Assembly: GCA_022701275.1 (NCBI GenBank)
Contig: CP031740.1
Location: 2,491,001-2,555,000 of the forward strand
DNA length: 64,000 nucleotides
From: Microcoleus vaginatus PCC 9802
GTDB lineage: Bacteria > Cyanobacteriota > Cyanobacteriia > Cyanobacteriales > Microcoleaceae
Direction of reading: 5' to 3'
Shown here: positions 53,930 to 63,832 of the stretch, one piece after another
How positions within the stretch are numbered: position 1 is the stretch's first letter
Layout of the letters: each line of letters begins with the position of its first letter
Program-made: the position numbers and the translations under genes
Notes under the pieces: generated by a model
What the model was told of the DNA's origin: nothing
Databases searched by the model: none
What the model saw: the letters and a program-made list of their open reading frames with translations, nothing else

Positions 53930-54330
53930 TTGTCGTTGTTTTTTTTTGGACGCTCGACTGGACTTTCGGTCACATCGACCACAACTACTTCTAAAACTGA
54001 GTCAGGTTGTCGCAGTGCTTTCTTTCCGGGTAAGCTAAACCGACCTGAACGAATCAATGTATCCTCTACGTGCCTCACGATCCGGAACGCAGTCGATTCA
54101 TTGATGTTCCAGCTTTGAGCAATGTGAAAGTAGGTACGGTACTCTCGCCAATATTGTAATGCCAGTAGTACCTGATCTTCTAAGCTCAGTTTAGGCGGAC
54201 GACCGGGTTTCCGTTTCTGAAGTTGCTGTTGTTTGAGAACTGACACCATTTCTGCAAAAGTTGTATACCCAACGCCACATAATCTCTTGAAGGCTTCTGG
54301 CTTTAAGCTTTGCACTTGTTCGTAAGTCAT
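53896..54330 (-). CDS. IS5-family transposase, first frame (orfA)
   Basis: A 144-residue N-terminal frame. It has an HTH-like DNA-binding part (YWREYRTYFHIAQSWNINES, FRIVRHVEDTLIRSG), a Lys/Arg-rich linker (KRKPGRPPKLSLEDQVL) and VLEVVVVDVTESPVERPKK, which holds the first catalytic Asp. After the A9 run the frame continues only to NNDKCFRAKKSITP and a stop, the expected 0-frame end when no shift occurs. This is the usual way IS5-family elements limit transposase. Confidence 0.88.
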   Translation of the reverse strand: MTYEQVQSLKPEAFKRLCGVGYTTFAEMVSVLKQQQLQKRKPGRPPKLSLEDQVLLALQYWREYRTYFHIAQSWNINESTAFRIVRHVEDTLIRSGRFSLPGKKALRQPDSVLEVVVVDVTESPVERPKKNNDKCFRAKKSITP

Positions 54331-54390
54331 CAGTTTTTCCTCTCAATCACCTCACTATTGCCCTTATTGGGGACTTTTGCAAGAGGTCTA

Positions 54391-54879
54391 ATATTCCCAC
54401 AACTTTTGGTAGCGATACTACAAGCTTTACAGGACAAGGATAATAAAAAAATAAAATTAAATGCAAGTCACGGATGGAGACGGCATTGATTTAATTATCC
54501 ACAGTCGATCAAAGTCCTATAAAATAAGCCACTGCACCAGAGAAAAACTATCCGGAGTTTTTATCAAGTGAACTTACCCTCAAAAACTAGGTGACCCCCA
54601 AAAAACGATCACGTACGCTTGTACAGGACTGGAAAAATTATTATTTCCCTGCCAGCGTAAACGATTTAAGCGCTTTTCGTACTTACTCATAAATTAATTT
54701 AATTATGGTTATCTAACCCAGCCTAATCTTCTACCTCTATATTATAAAAACCTAGGAAAAAAAGTGAGTTGCTCATGTGATAAATTATCTGCCAAATCTC
54801 CCTAACTGCTAGCGAAGTAATCAGCAACTGGCGGAGGGAAATAAAATTTGCAGGCATCAAAAAAAATGTCAAAAAAATA
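54391..54879. other. Intergenic region between the IS and the MASE1 kinase
   Basis: About 490 bp, A+T-rich, with no convincing frame or structured RNA. It carries the 3' end of the MASE1 kinase transcript. Nothing else is seen. Confidence 0.5.
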
Positions 54880-57393
54880 TTATTCGTCAGACTTTTCGGT
54901 TGAGATCGAAAGGTCGGTGAAAATAGCTGGCAGCCGAATGATAAAAGTAGAACCTTTGCCCACATCGCTGAATGCAGTAATGTCTCCGCCCATCATTTCG
55001 CAGAATTTCTTAGTAATCGTCAGCCCCAAACCAGTGCCGCCATACTTCTTAGTAGTTGAAGAATCGGCTTGGGTGAAAGGCTCAAAGATTTTGGCTAACT
55101 GTTCGGGACTCATGCCAATGCCGGTATCTTTGACCGTAAAAATGATCCAATCTTGAGCGGAAGATAACAGAGACAAGCTATTTTCAGCTTGGCCACCTCC
55201 TCTATACGCTCCAAGTCTTTTGGCTTTATTTGCAGTGTCGGCGGGGGTTTCGACGGATCGGGTAACGGCGAAGGTAATCGCGCCGGAGCAAGTAAATTTC
55301 GCGGCATTGCTGAGGAGGTTGAGCAGAGACTGCCGGAGTTTAGTCAAGTCGGCCTGCATCGAGCCAATATCCTCGGGGCATTGTATATCTAGGATATTGC
55401 TATTTTTGTCTGCCATCGGCGCGATCGTGGTTACTACTTGCTCAACCAGAGTTGAAATGGTGAAGGTTTCGAGGTGGAGGTCGATGTGGCCGGCTTCAAT
55501 TTTGGTCAAGTCGAGAATATCTTTAATCAGGTCTAGTAGGTGCTTGCCGGCCGTGTTAATACTCTTGAGGTCGTCTATGAGCTCTTCGACACCGAGGTCT
55601 CGGGCGTCTTCTTGCAGGATCTCGCTGTAGCCGATGATGGCGTTGAGGGGGGTTCTGAGTTCGTGACTCATGTTGGCGAGAAAAATGCTTTTGGATCTAT
55701 TTGCAGCTTCGGCTGCTACTGCGGCCCGGCGGAATTCTTCGGAACGCAAGCGTTCGGTGATGTCGGTGGTCATGATTAAAACGCACTGAGTGCTGCCGAG
55801 GTCGATGAGTTCCATTGACAGCAGCCAGTCGCGCACTTCGCCGACTTTGGTGCGAATTTTGATTTCTTGGTTGCTGATCGAATTTTGTGATTGCAAAATC
55901 TGGGCGAGCCGCCCCCCGTCTTCTGAATGGACAAACATTCCTAAGTCGCTGGGAGTGAGGCCGATAAATTCGTGCCGCAGCCAGCCTAATGAGCGCAAAA
56001 AGCTTTCGTTGGCATCCAGGAAGCATCCGTCTGTGAGGGTGCAGATGCTGATTCCGACTGGGGAGGCGTGAAAGGCCTTGGAAAATCTTTCTTCTGAAGA
56101 ACGCAGGGCGGCTTCGGCTTGCTTTCTGTCTGTGATGTCTTGGACGGTGCTGGTGATGTAGAGGGAGTTGACGGCGGCTTGTTCGTAGACTGTGCGGTTG
56201 CTACCGTCGGGGAGTATGAGCCTGTAGTCGATGCTGTAAGGCTGTTGCTGAAATAAAGCCGCTTCGATCGAGGTTTTGACTAATTCTCTGTCTTCAGGGT
56301 GTACGTATTCCAAGAAGGCTTCCAGGCTGGGTTCAAAAGTTCCCGGCCGCTGTCCCAGGATACGATAAATTTCCTCTGACCACCGCAATTGCTGGGTGTT
56401 GCGGTCTAAGTCCCAGTTGCCTAGTTGGGCAATGCGCTGGGCGTTGGCAAGGCTGGCTTCGCTGGCGCGCAGGGAGGCTTCTGCTTGGTGGCGTTCGGCG
56501 ACGGTGGCGGCTAAGACTAAGCCGGTAACGGCGATGACGGCGATGAAGGCTTGCAGGGATAACAGTGCTTGGGGCATACTGTTGGCGTGTTTGAGGAAGG
56601 GGCCGCTGCGTCGGGCTATGCCCCAGATGGCGAAGCCGCAGAGGATGAAGTTGGAGAGCGCCGTGTAGCGCTGACCGAATCGAAAGGCAGCCCAAACTAC
56701 TAGGGGAAATGGTAAGTATTCGAGGGGGTAGCGGGCGTAGGCGGCGCGGGTGCGCGAGCAGAAGACGAGCCAGCCGACTGCTAGCAGCAGCAACAGCCAA
56801 ATCGCTCGTTCAGCTATCTGTTTGCGATGGGTGGGGACTTTCGGCAATTGTTGCCACGTCAGCAGCAGCGGGGCGACGAGCAAAATTCCCATAGCGTCTC
56901 CCACCCACCAAGTCCCCCAAATCGTGCCAAAATTGCTCCAGCTAGATAAACCGCTCAGGCATACGAGGATGCTGCCGATGGTGGAGTTGATCAGAGTAGA
57001 TGCCAAGGCTCCTAGTCCGACTATTCCTAAAACGTCTTTGAGCCGATCGAGCCCGGCGCTAAAGTTAATGCCTTGGAGTAGATAAGTTCCCGTCCACGCT
57101 TGCAGGGTTCTGGCGCCTGCCGAGATCACTGCGGTGCCGATGTTGGCCGACGGTACGCTCATGCTGAACAGGAAGCCTCCGATCGCGATTCCCGGCCACA
57201 GTTGCCGCCCGAACACCAGCAGGGCGACTTGGGCAATTCCTGCTGCTGGCCACATTGGGTAAATTTCTGAACTGAGGGTGAGGGTGGAAATGGCGAATTG
57301 CGACGCCCAATAGTAGACCAGGGCGATCGCGCCTACTGCGAGGAAGTACCGCCAGGAATGTCCTTTGATTGCGTTAAGGAACTTTGTCTGCAT
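54880..57393 (-). CDS. MASE1-PAS sensor histidine kinase
   Basis: An 837-residue membrane kinase. Eight or nine helices (about 15-300) form a MASE1 sensor: [40 protein letters not shown], and [19 protein letters not shown] are characteristic. Two PAS domains follow (about 320-440 with VHPEDRELV, and 445-565). The HisKA domain has H577 ([10 protein letters not shown]), the ATPase domain [12 protein letters not shown] and [13 protein letters not shown]. No receiver is fused and none is adjacent, so the regulator is elsewhere. The ligand of MASE1 is not known. The kinase is transcribed alone and ends 490 bp before the IS. Confidence 0.92.
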   Translation of the reverse strand: MQTKFLNAIKGHSWRYFLAVGAIALVYYWASQFAISTLTLSSEIYPMWPAAGIAQVALLVFGRQLWPGIAIGGFLFSMSVPSANIGTAVISAGARTLQAWTGTYLLQGINFSAGLDRLKDVLGIVGLGALASTLINSTIGSILVCLSGLSSWSNFGTIWGTWWVGDAMGILLVAPLLLTWQQLPKVPTHRKQIAERAIWLLLLLAVGWLVFCSRTRAAYARYPLEYLPFPLVVWAAFRFGQRYTALSNFILCGFAIWGIARRSGPFLKHANSMPQALLSLQAFIAVIAVTGLVLAATVAERHQAEASLRASEASLANAQRIAQLGNWDLDRNTQQLRWSEEIYRILGQRPGTFEPSLEAFLEYVHPEDRELVKTSIEAALFQQQPYSIDYRLILPDGSNRTVYEQAAVNSLYITSTVQDITDRKQAEAALRSSEERFSKAFHASPVGISICTLTDGCFLDANESFLRSLGWLRHEFIGLTPSDLGMFVHSEDGGRLAQILQSQNSISNQEIKIRTKVGEVRDWLLSMELIDLGSTQCVLIMTTDITERLRSEEFRRAAVAAEAANRSKSIFLANMSHELRTPLNAIIGYSEILQEDARDLGVEELIDDLKSINTAGKHLLDLIKDILDLTKIEAGHIDLHLETFTISTLVEQVVTTIAPMADKNSNILDIQCPEDIGSMQADLTKLRQSLLNLLSNAAKFTCSGAITFAVTRSVETPADTANKAKRLGAYRGGGQAENSLSLLSSAQDWIIFTVKDTGIGMSPEQLAKIFEPFTQADSSTTKKYGGTGLGLTITKKFCEMMGGDITAFSDVGKGSTFIIRLPAIFTDLSISTEKSDE

Positions 57394-57748
57394 TGTCGTT
57401 TGGGGAAAAGGTGGACGGTTGTTGGGATCTCAGTAGGTGGCACGGGACAGGCACAGGGTAGAGAAAATGTTTCTATTAGGTGATGGTAGGTCATGGGTGG
57501 TAGGTAGTGGGAGAAGCTTTTGAGCTAACTTTTTGTGGTGCCGTTGAGGGAGCCGTTTTTTTTGTTCGATCAAATCTGCCCATGAATTTCGGGAGTATTG
57601 CTTTTTTGTAAATATATCTCTAATGGCTAAGCAATTGGTTTGTAAATTTTTGGTTTTTGTTAAAAATTTATTACCGAGGGACAGCGGGTGTCTTTTTGTG
57701 TCGGGCGATCGCAACGCAATTCACCCTAACATTTTGCACCGTGCTCAA

Positions 57749-57783
57749 TAATACCTAAAATACCTAAAATACCTAAAATACCA
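57749..57783. repeat. 9-bp tandem repeat (ATACCTAAA)
   Basis: Four copies of ATACCTAAA lie in the 570-bp gap between the solute-binding protein and the MASE1 kinase. The remainder of the gap (57394-57966) has no gene; CAGAAACACGGTTTCT at 57835-57850 is another trace of the common hairpin core. Confidence 0.7.
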
Positions 57784-57966
57784 ATAACAGCGACGTAAAA
57801 TCTCTGCTTTTAGGTAAGTCTGGGGCCAGAAACACGGTTTCTGATTATAAGTTGAGGCTGAAGTGATTTTCACTTGATTTTTCACCAATCAATCGAGGCT
57901 TCAAGTCTTTCGCTCGAATACAGTAAAAGTGGATAATTTACAGCAAAAAAAAATATTTTTTTTTGT

Positions 57967-59307
57967 CTATTTCTCTGTGGCTGTTGCAATATCTAAGGTG
58001 AGTGTCAAACGCTCTTGAGATTCTTTAAGGGCGTCTTGGGGGTTGCGGCCGAGAAGGGTTGCCTCTATGGCGCGACCGAGGTTTTCTGAGAGGCGGGAGT
58101 AACCTGATATAATGGGTCGCGCTCTGGCTGAGTTCATTTGTTCTAAAAATACTCGCAAAACAGGGTTTTTTTCCACAAAGCTTTGATAAGCTTGGCTCTG
58201 TCTCGATTTTAAGTTAATGGGCAAGTAACCGGTTCCCAATGCCCATGCTGTTTGGAATTCTTCACCTATAACGTATTCTAAAAATACTAGGGCGGCTCGC
58301 TCTCGTTCTGGCGAGGTTTTCATTAAAAATAGGTTTTCACCCCCTACGACGGCTGCGGGGCGTTTGAGGAGCGGTAAAGGCATTGCTGCGTAGTCGATCG
58401 CGCTTTGCTGCAACTGTGCTAGCGTCCACGGCCCGGTGAGTTGCATGGCGACTTTCCCGGCGATGAAGTTGTCGAGTTCGTAACCGCGTTCGGGTGCTGA
58501 CAGTATTGCTGAACCTTCTTTTAACAAGTCGCTCCACAATTCTAAGGCGGCGTGAGAACCGGGATTATCTATTTGGGGTACAGGACTTTGAGGTATTTCG
58601 CCTTTGAGTTCGCCACCTGCGCTGAACATGAATGGCAGCCAAGTAAATACTGTCCATTCTCCTTTGCCTAGGGGGAGCACTATGCCGTGTTGGTCTGTGC
58701 GGCCGTCTCCGTTGGTGTCTCGCGTGAGCGATCGGGCTACTTGCTTTAATTGCGCCCAATTCTGCGGCACTTTTTTGATTCCTGCTGCTGCAAATAAGCT
58801 GGGACGGTAAAAGATGGCGACGTTGTTTGTGCCTAGGGGAACTGACCAAGTGTGTCCGCCGAGTTCCATTGACTCAAAGAGTGCGGGGTAGATTTCCGCT
58901 TTCCGGGGCGATTTGTCGAGCCAGTTTTCTAAGGGTTCAATTGCGTTTAGTTCTGCTAGTTTTCCTGAAATTGTGGCAGCATTCCAAAGCAAATCCGGCG
59001 GTGCATTTCCAACTATTGCTGTTAGTATTTTTGGCAGTTGTTGGTCGGGCTGACCGATGTAAACTGGTTTGATCTGGATGTTGGGATGGGTTTTGTTGAA
59101 TTTGTCTGTGAGGGTTTGAAATACGTCGCGATTTGGCGGAGGATTGATGCCGTGCCACAGTGTGAGTTCGATCGGTTCGCCGTTTTTTGATGCTGGGGTT
59201 GTGGTGTTTTGACAGCCGCTTAGTATGAGCAGATTTAAGGTAATTAAAATGCCGACGGCTATTTTGAGCGGTCTTTTAATTGCTTTGGATAATTGGGAGA
59301 AAATCAT
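57967..59307 (-). CDS. ABC transporter substrate-binding lipoprotein, sugar type (family 1)
   Basis: A 446-residue binding protein. The signal peptide ends with lipobox LILSGC (Cys about 32), so it is lipid-anchored at the outer face of the inner membrane. The family-1 fold shows LTLWHGINPPP at the start, VYIGQPDQQLPKILTAIVG, PPDLLWN, GHTWSVPLGTNN and YRPSLFAAAGIKKVPQNW, then KVAMQLTGPWTLAQL and TGYLPIN. Ligands of this group are oligosaccharides, glycosylglycerol or glycerol phosphate; which one cannot be told. No permease or ATPase gene is adjacent in the window, so it is an orphan that must use components encoded elsewhere. Confidence 0.9.
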   Translation of the reverse strand: MIFSQLSKAIKRPLKIAVGILITLNLLILSGCQNTTTPASKNGEPIELTLWHGINPPPNRDVFQTLTDKFNKTHPNIQIKPVYIGQPDQQLPKILTAIVGNAPPDLLWNAATISGKLAELNAIEPLENWLDKSPRKAEIYPALFESMELGGHTWSVPLGTNNVAIFYRPSLFAAAGIKKVPQNWAQLKQVARSLTRDTNGDGRTDQHGIVLPLGKGEWTVFTWLPFMFSAGGELKGEIPQSPVPQIDNPGSHAALELWSDLLKEGSAILSAPERGYELDNFIAGKVAMQLTGPWTLAQLQQSAIDYAAMPLPLLKRPAAVVGGENLFLMKTSPERERAALVFLEYVIGEEFQTAWALGTGYLPINLKSRQSQAYQSFVEKNPVLRVFLEQMNSARARPIISGYSRLSENLGRAIEATLLGRNPQDALKESQERLTLTLDIATATEK

Positions 59308-59372
59308 TTGTTAGTTGGATTAATGGAAGAATATTTTTTTTACTGCAGATGCACGCGGATGGACGCGGATAG

Positions 59373-60323
59373 TTAGATGTTGGTAAAACGAGGTAAATCT
59401 AGAAAATCTGCTCGTAGCTGATTTCTCTCTCCCTCCGAGGTGTTTTGAAACAAAACGGTGAAACCTCCTGCTCCTAGTCTATCTTGCGGCCACATCCGAT
59501 AGCAAGGAATTTCTGTCAGGTGCGAGCGATATTTTTCTAAATGAGGAACAGTGACTGGCCCAAATTCGGGGAATTTGTTTAACAGCCATTCGCTGACTTG
59601 TTCATTTTATGCGGTTGAATAAGTGCAGGTCATGTATGCAAGATAACCTTGCGGCGCTACAATTTTAGCAGAATTGGCTAAAATTCTTTTTTGGCGGTTG
59701 GCATTGCTGTTGATGGTGACATTATGAAAGCAGCCGGGTGCTTTGTCTCATTTTGCTAAGAGTGATTGACCAGTACAAGGAGCATCTACTATTACTAAAT
59801 TAGCCGTTTGTGGCATCTTTTCGGCAAGTATTTTTGAATCGAGGTTGGCGGCGGCGGATAGGTTAATTTGGCAGCGTTTTAAATTAGAGATCAGCATTCC
59901 CATGCGTTTGCCTATGACTTCGTTGCACAACAGCAATCCTGGGTTTAATGTTTTCCAGGCAAATATACTTTTTCCTCCGGGAACGGCGTACATATCTAAG
60001 ATTAGTTTGACTGGCTGGCGTATTGTTAACAATGTGGAGGCTGCGAAGATTGAGGAAAAGTCGAGACAGTAGTAATGTCCTGCTTGATGTAAGCAATGTT
60101 TTCCCGGCTGTGATTCTAAGGCTAGTCTATCTACCAATCCTCGTTACCAAGAAACTGGAATTGCTCGATCAAATGGGTTTTCTGTTGGTTTTGGTTGCAC
60201 CCAAAAGATAGCAGGATTAAAAGCTTGGGAATTGGTGACGGCACGAATAAATTTTTCTTGTTCGGCGGTGTCGGCAAATAAGCTGCGGCTGAGTTTAAGC
60301 AGCAGATGCGACGGTTTTTCCAT
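59373..60323 (-). pseudogene. RsmB-like RNA (cytosine-5)-methyltransferase with three in-frame stops
   Basis: The frame from ATG 60323 to TAA 59373 spans 316 codons without a frameshift, but contains TAA at 60144-60146, TGA at 59748-59750 and TAA at 59607-59609. Between them the Sun/RsmB/NOL1 signature is preserved: LILDMYAVPGGKSIFA, LVIVDAPCTGQSLLAK (motif IV), YMTCTYSTA (the motif-VI Cys region) and RLGAGGFTVLFQ. Family members transfer methyl from SAM to C5 of cytosine in rRNA. Each stop is one base from a plausible sense codon (CAA, GGA, GAA). It should be dead, and recently so, unless the sequence has errors. Confidence 0.85.
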
Positions 60324-60610
60324 GTTCGAGGAGATATGATAAGATTGAGATTAGCAGTGACAAAGGTAGATTAGATGATAATTGTTAGTGTAGAACAGTT
60401 ATAGTTAACTTGGGAAGAAGGGATGCAAATGTGGTTGCGTCTATTAAACCCATTGCTTGGGAGCGTTCGAGTCGGGCTGCACCCGAGTATCAATCGAGAT
60501 CCTTTTTGCCGATCGCACAACTCGGAACTATTCTCGAAGTGTATAATCTATGAGCCAACTACTATTATTTGATGTGAAAATAAAAATTACATGAGTCCGG
60601 CGACTGAAAA

Positions 60611-60699
60611 CACTCCTAAACTCGCTTGTATGATAGCTCCTACGCGTTTAAGAGTCTCTACAATATACTATGGTTTTTTGCCATTACCTACTTGATGGC
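60611..60699. repeat. Interspersed repeat, copy 2
   Basis: The match to 10296-10378 in the same orientation covers CTCCTAAACTCGCTTG at the start and ATACTATGGTTTTTTGCC then TTACCTACTTGA at the end. It ends 45 bp before fmt. Confidence 0.55.
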
Positions 60700-60743
60700 T
60701 AATGAGTAATGACTGAGGACTACTTACTAATAACGAACAATCT

Positions 60744-61742
60744 ATGAAAATTGTCTTTTTTGGCACTCCCGACTTTGCTGTTCCTACTTTATCCAGTTTG
60801 CTAAGTCACCCAGAATTTGAGGTTGTGGGTGTGGTGACTCAGCCGGACAAACGCCGGGGAAGAGGGAATCAATTGATGCCTTCACCTGTAAAAGATGTGG
60901 CTTTAAATCACAGTCTCCCGGTTTTGCAGCCGCAGCGAATCAAGAAAGATGCTGAAACAATTGCCAAATTGCGGGAAGTGGAAGCTGATGTGTTTGTGGT
61001 GGTGGCTTACGGCCAAATTCTTTCTCAAGAAATTCTGGATATTCCTAGTTTGGCTTGCGTTAACGTTCACGGTTCAATTTTGCCGAAGTATCGCGGTGCC
61101 GCGCCGATTCAGCGCTGTCTTTTTGACGGGGAAAAGACAACAGGAATTACTACTATGCTGATGGATGCTGGCATGGATACTGGCGGGATGCTGTTGAAGG
61201 TTTTTGCGGGTATTACGCTGTTGGATAATGCTGATTCTTTGGGTGACAGGTTGGCGGAACTTGGGGCCGATTTGTTGGTGGAAACTTTGGTGAAATTGAG
61301 GGACGGCCAAATTGAAGCTGTTGTTCAAAATGATGCTGAGGCGACTTATGCGCCGATGATTAAGAGTGCAGATTATGTGCTGGATTGGTCGAAAAGTGCG
61401 AGCGACCTTCACAATCAAGTTAGGGGCTTTTTCCCGGATTGCACGACGACTTTTCGCGGCAATTCTCTGAAGGTGATAGCTACTGTGCCCGTCGGGCCGG
61501 AATATTGGCTGCAATTACCGCCGGATTTGAGAGTTTTGGAACGCGAATGGCCTGTTTTGGATCAGTTGTCGGGCGCAAATGGGGAAGTTGTGAAGGTTGT
61601 GAAGGGCTTGGGTGCGATCGTCCACACCGGTGATGGTTTATTATTGTTGCGGGAGGTGCAGTTAGCGGGGAAAAAGGTGCAGTCTGGGGTGGATTTTGCC
61701 AACGGAACTCGGTTGGCCGTGGGCGAAATTTTTGGGAGTTAA
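60744..61742 (+). CDS. fmt: Methionyl-tRNA formyltransferase
   Basis: A 332-residue enzyme that formylates Met-tRNA(fMet) with 10-formyltetrahydrofolate for translation start. The N-terminal formyltransferase domain starts MKIVFFGTPDFAVPTLSSLL, has the basic tRNA-binding loop QPDKRRGRGNQLMPSPVK and the catalytic signature NVHGSILPKYRGAAPIQ with N107 and H109, followed by the catalytic Asp in DAGMDTGGML. The C-terminal OB-fold part runs from about 210 (DWSKSASDLHNQVRGFFP) to the end (LREVQLAGKKVQSGVDF). Length matches the family. It is alone on the plus strand; def is not in the window. Confidence 0.96.
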   Translation: MKIVFFGTPDFAVPTLSSLLSHPEFEVVGVVTQPDKRRGRGNQLMPSPVKDVALNHSLPVLQPQRIKKDAETIAKLREVEADVFVVVAYGQILSQEILDIPSLACVNVHGSILPKYRGAAPIQRCLFDGEKTTGITTMLMDAGMDTGGMLLKVFAGITLLDNADSLGDRLAELGADLLVETLVKLRDGQIEAVVQNDAEATYAPMIKSADYVLDWSKSASDLHNQVRGFFPDCTTTFRGNSLKVIATVPVGPEYWLQLPPDLRVLEREWPVLDQLSGANGEVVKVVKGLGAIVHTGDGLLLLREVQLAGKKVQSGVDFANGTRLAVGEIFGS

Positions 61743-61826
61743 AAAGTATATTTAGGGCGGGCAAGATACCCACCATACAATATTTGGCAGCCAAATCATC
61801 CTGTAATTAGATGCGCGATTCTTGAG

Positions 61827-63068
61827 TTAAAATTCCACCAAAACTTCCTCCGTACCGCCCAACAAACCCTGCGCCGCCTCTAACATACTCTCAGCAACAT
61901 CTTTCAAATCTTCGCGACTTGCCAGATAAGTTTTCAAAGCTTCTAACGGTTCTATACTATTATTAGCATTCAATTCGGGTAAACGTGGCCTCGCTAGTTG
62001 ACTGACTAATTCCGGTTGAATTGTGTAGCTGTGCGCTTCGCCGAGAAGTGCGTGCAATTCTCCGTTGTCGATTAAATCTAATTGTTCCGATCGCAATTGG
62101 TAAATTAATCTCACAACCGCGTCTTGTATCTCTTTCTTGCCAATAGCTTTAACTAAGTCGGCTTGCGGGTTGTCCGATTCGGAAACATTCACTTTAATAG
62201 TTTGAAATACCCGCACGGGCAAAGTGCAAAATTCCCACTCAGCTTTTCCCCGTTCCAAATTAACTAACACAAAACCTTTATCTTCTTTCTCTTCGCTAAA
62301 ATCAACTCGTTCGATACTTCCGGGATAAATTACTGGCGGATTGTTGGAAGCATTGAGATTTTGGTGTTTGTGTACGTGGCCGAGAGCAACATAATCAAAA
62401 CAAGGGCGAGTTAGCATGGAAACGGGAATGTTAAAACCTTTTCCAACTGCTAAAAAACGTTCGGCGCCCAGACTTGCTTTATCTGCCATTAAGTGCGCTA
62501 AAAGTACGGTTGGTATGTCGGGGTTGAGGCGGCGAATTTCGCCTTCCATTGCGATCGTCAGTTTTTCGGTTAATAATTGGTTAACATCGCCCATAGACAG
62601 GCTTTCAGTCTCGGAACGTGTCATTAAGGTCGATCGAGTCAACCAAGGCAATGTTACCACCTGTACGGGCCCGCTGCGGGTTTGAATCAGGTGAGTGTCC
62701 AGGCGATCGCCTACAATAAACTTAGGTATTCCCAAAGTCCGGTAAATTCCCAAACTCGCGCCGCCTTGTCCCTGAGAATGTTGGTCGTGATTTCCTACTA
62801 ACAAAACCGTCGGAATTTGGGCGTCAACCAAGCGGCTGAATTGGCGAGCAAAAGCCTCTTTGACAAACGGTGGAGGCGTCGAATCCGGGAAAGCATCGCC
62901 GCCGAATATGACTAAATCTACGGGTTCAGAAATTGCTCTATCCATACATTTGCTCAGCGTCGCCGCGAAGTCTTCTAGCCGCGTATTTAAACCGGTTTCT
63001 GGATTAATCCGGCCGTGAGAAAAGCCGCTGCCCATGTGAATGTCTGAAAGGTGTAAGATTTTAATCAT
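61827..63068 (-). CDS. sbcD: SbcD-type DNA repair exonuclease (calcineurin-like phosphoesterase)
   Basis: A 413-residue metallophosphoesterase. Metal-binding motifs are in the right order: LHLSDIHMGSGF (D-x-H), LVIFGGDAFPD (GGD), LLVGNHDQHSQ (GNHD), VLLAHLMADKA (H) and VALGHVHKHQ (GHxH). These are the motifs of SbcD/Mre11 nucleases, which with the SbcC ATPase cut DNA ends and hairpins. SbcC is not seen in this window. The C-terminal 150 residues form the cap region. It faces fmt convergently with 84 bp between. Many such proteins are annotated only as DNA repair exonucleases, so the SbcD label is probable. Confidence 0.88.
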   Translation of the reverse strand: MIKILHLSDIHMGSGFSHGRINPETGLNTRLEDFAATLSKCMDRAISEPVDLVIFGGDAFPDSTPPPFVKEAFARQFSRLVDAQIPTVLLVGNHDQHSQGQGGASLGIYRTLGIPKFIVGDRLDTHLIQTRSGPVQVVTLPWLTRSTLMTRSETESLSMGDVNQLLTEKLTIAMEGEIRRLNPDIPTVLLAHLMADKASLGAERFLAVGKGFNIPVSMLTRPCFDYVALGHVHKHQNLNASNNPPVIYPGSIERVDFSEEKEDKGFVLVNLERGKAEWEFCTLPVRVFQTIKVNVSESDNPQADLVKAIGKKEIQDAVVRLIYQLRSEQLDLIDNGELHALLGEAHSYTIQPELVSQLARPRLPELNANNSIEPLEALKTYLASREDLKDVAESMLEAAQGLLGGTEEVLVEF

Positions 63069-63095
63069 TGTTTTTTATTTGTAAATTATCTTTTG

Positions 63096-63190
63096 GGTTC
63101 GTAGTGAGCACTTCAGTCCTCATCGGTTCGTAGTAAGGACTTCAGCCCTTCTTTAGCTTAGGCAGAAAAACTAAAGTCTTTACTAAGAAC
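63096..63190. repeat. GGTTCGTAGTGAGGACTTCAG-type repeat
   Basis: Two direct copies (63096-63124 and 63125-63151) of a unit starting GGTTCGTAGT and ending in ACTTCAGCCCT or ACTTCAGTCCT, followed by CTAAAGTCTTTACTAAGAAC (63171-63190), which is an inverted version. The element can fold into a hairpin. It belongs to an interspersed repeat family common in filamentous cyanobacteria. Confidence 0.75.
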
Positions 63191-63256
63191 TAGGTTTAAG
63201 GTTTTTGTCCAAGTACAGACGAGAGGAGATTACTACTAAAAATTTTGTTTCATACA

Positions 63257-63832
63257 TCACAATACCATGCCGGGGACTTTTTGATCAACTTGTGCGATCG
63301 GACAGCGAAAATCTATACTCATTAACTCTAACTCATCTCCTTGTCGGTAAGTCTGAGAAACCCAATTTCCCTCAACATTGAGTCGAAAACACTCTATTTT
63401 GATTTCTGATTGAGTTATGAGCACGTATTCCTGCAAACTCGGAGAAGTTTGGTAATCTGCAAATTTATCACCTCTGTCAAAAGCTGCTGTTGAAGGCGAC
63501 AATACCTCAACTACTAAAGATGGATATAAAATGAAATCTTCAGTAGTTGAGGTATCCCTTTCGTCGCAAGTCACCGCTACGTCAGGATAGTAATAGCAAT
63601 TTGCCTCTTCCAGTCGGACTTTTATATCTGATGATAAAACTAAGCAGTCGGTGTTATCTAAGTGATTTCCCAGTCGCCTTACTAAGTTGCTAGCAATAAT
63701 AATGTGAGGCTTTTTTGCCCCTGTCATTGCATAAACGTGTCCGCGTCTGTATTCGTGTTTGATCGGGCTTACTCGCTCGCCTTCTAGGTACTCTTCTGGA
63801 GAGATGTAGAAAGTGTTTTTGCTGATAACCAT
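63257..63832 (-). CDS. Uma2-family PD-(D/E)XK nuclease-fold protein
   Basis: A 191-residue Uma2 (DUF820) protein. The pattern is ISPEEYLEGERVSPIKHEY, RGHVYAMTGAKKPHIIIAS, CLVLSSDIKVRLEEANCYYY, PDVAVTCDERD, LVVEVLSPSTAAFDRGDKF and ADYQTSPSLQEYVLITQSE. The expected catalytic residues Asp (PDVAV), Glu (VVEVLSP) and Lys (RGDKF) are present, so this copy has a full set. It shares the fold but only limited identity with the copy at 12189-12761. No neighbour suggests a target. It stands between the repeat at 63.1 kb and the window edge. Confidence 0.88.
   Translation of the reverse strand: MVISKNTFYISPEEYLEGERVSPIKHEYRRGHVYAMTGAKKPHIIIASNLVRRLGNHLDNTDCLVLSSDIKVRLEEANCYYYPDVAVTCDERDTSTTEDFILYPSLVVEVLSPSTAAFDRGDKFADYQTSPSLQEYVLITQSEIKIECFRLNVEGNWVSQTYRQGDELELMSIDFRCPIAQVDQKVPGMVL

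Larger units (their letters stand above)
53484..54390 (-). mobile_element. Complete IS5-type insertion sequence with programmed frameshift
   Basis: An intact IS of about 903 bp (53486-54388) bounded by the inverted repeat AGACCTCTTGCAAAAGTC and its exact complement. The flanking TA on both sides (53484-53485 and 54389-54390) is probably the target duplication. Two overlapping frames on the minus strand encode the transposase. A run of nine A on the coding strand (53939-53947 on plus as T) lies at the junction and should allow a -1 frameshift. The IS is upstream of the kinase-cyclase operon. Confidence 0.9.

Noticed and set aside
55220..55630. 136-residue plus-strand frame
   Set aside because: Antisense to the ATPase domain of the MASE1 kinase.
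59373..60323. Stop-codon recoding (selenocysteine or readthrough) in the RsmB-like gene
   Set aside because: Three stops of two kinds, none at a catalytic position and no SECIS-like hairpin noticed; decay is simpler.
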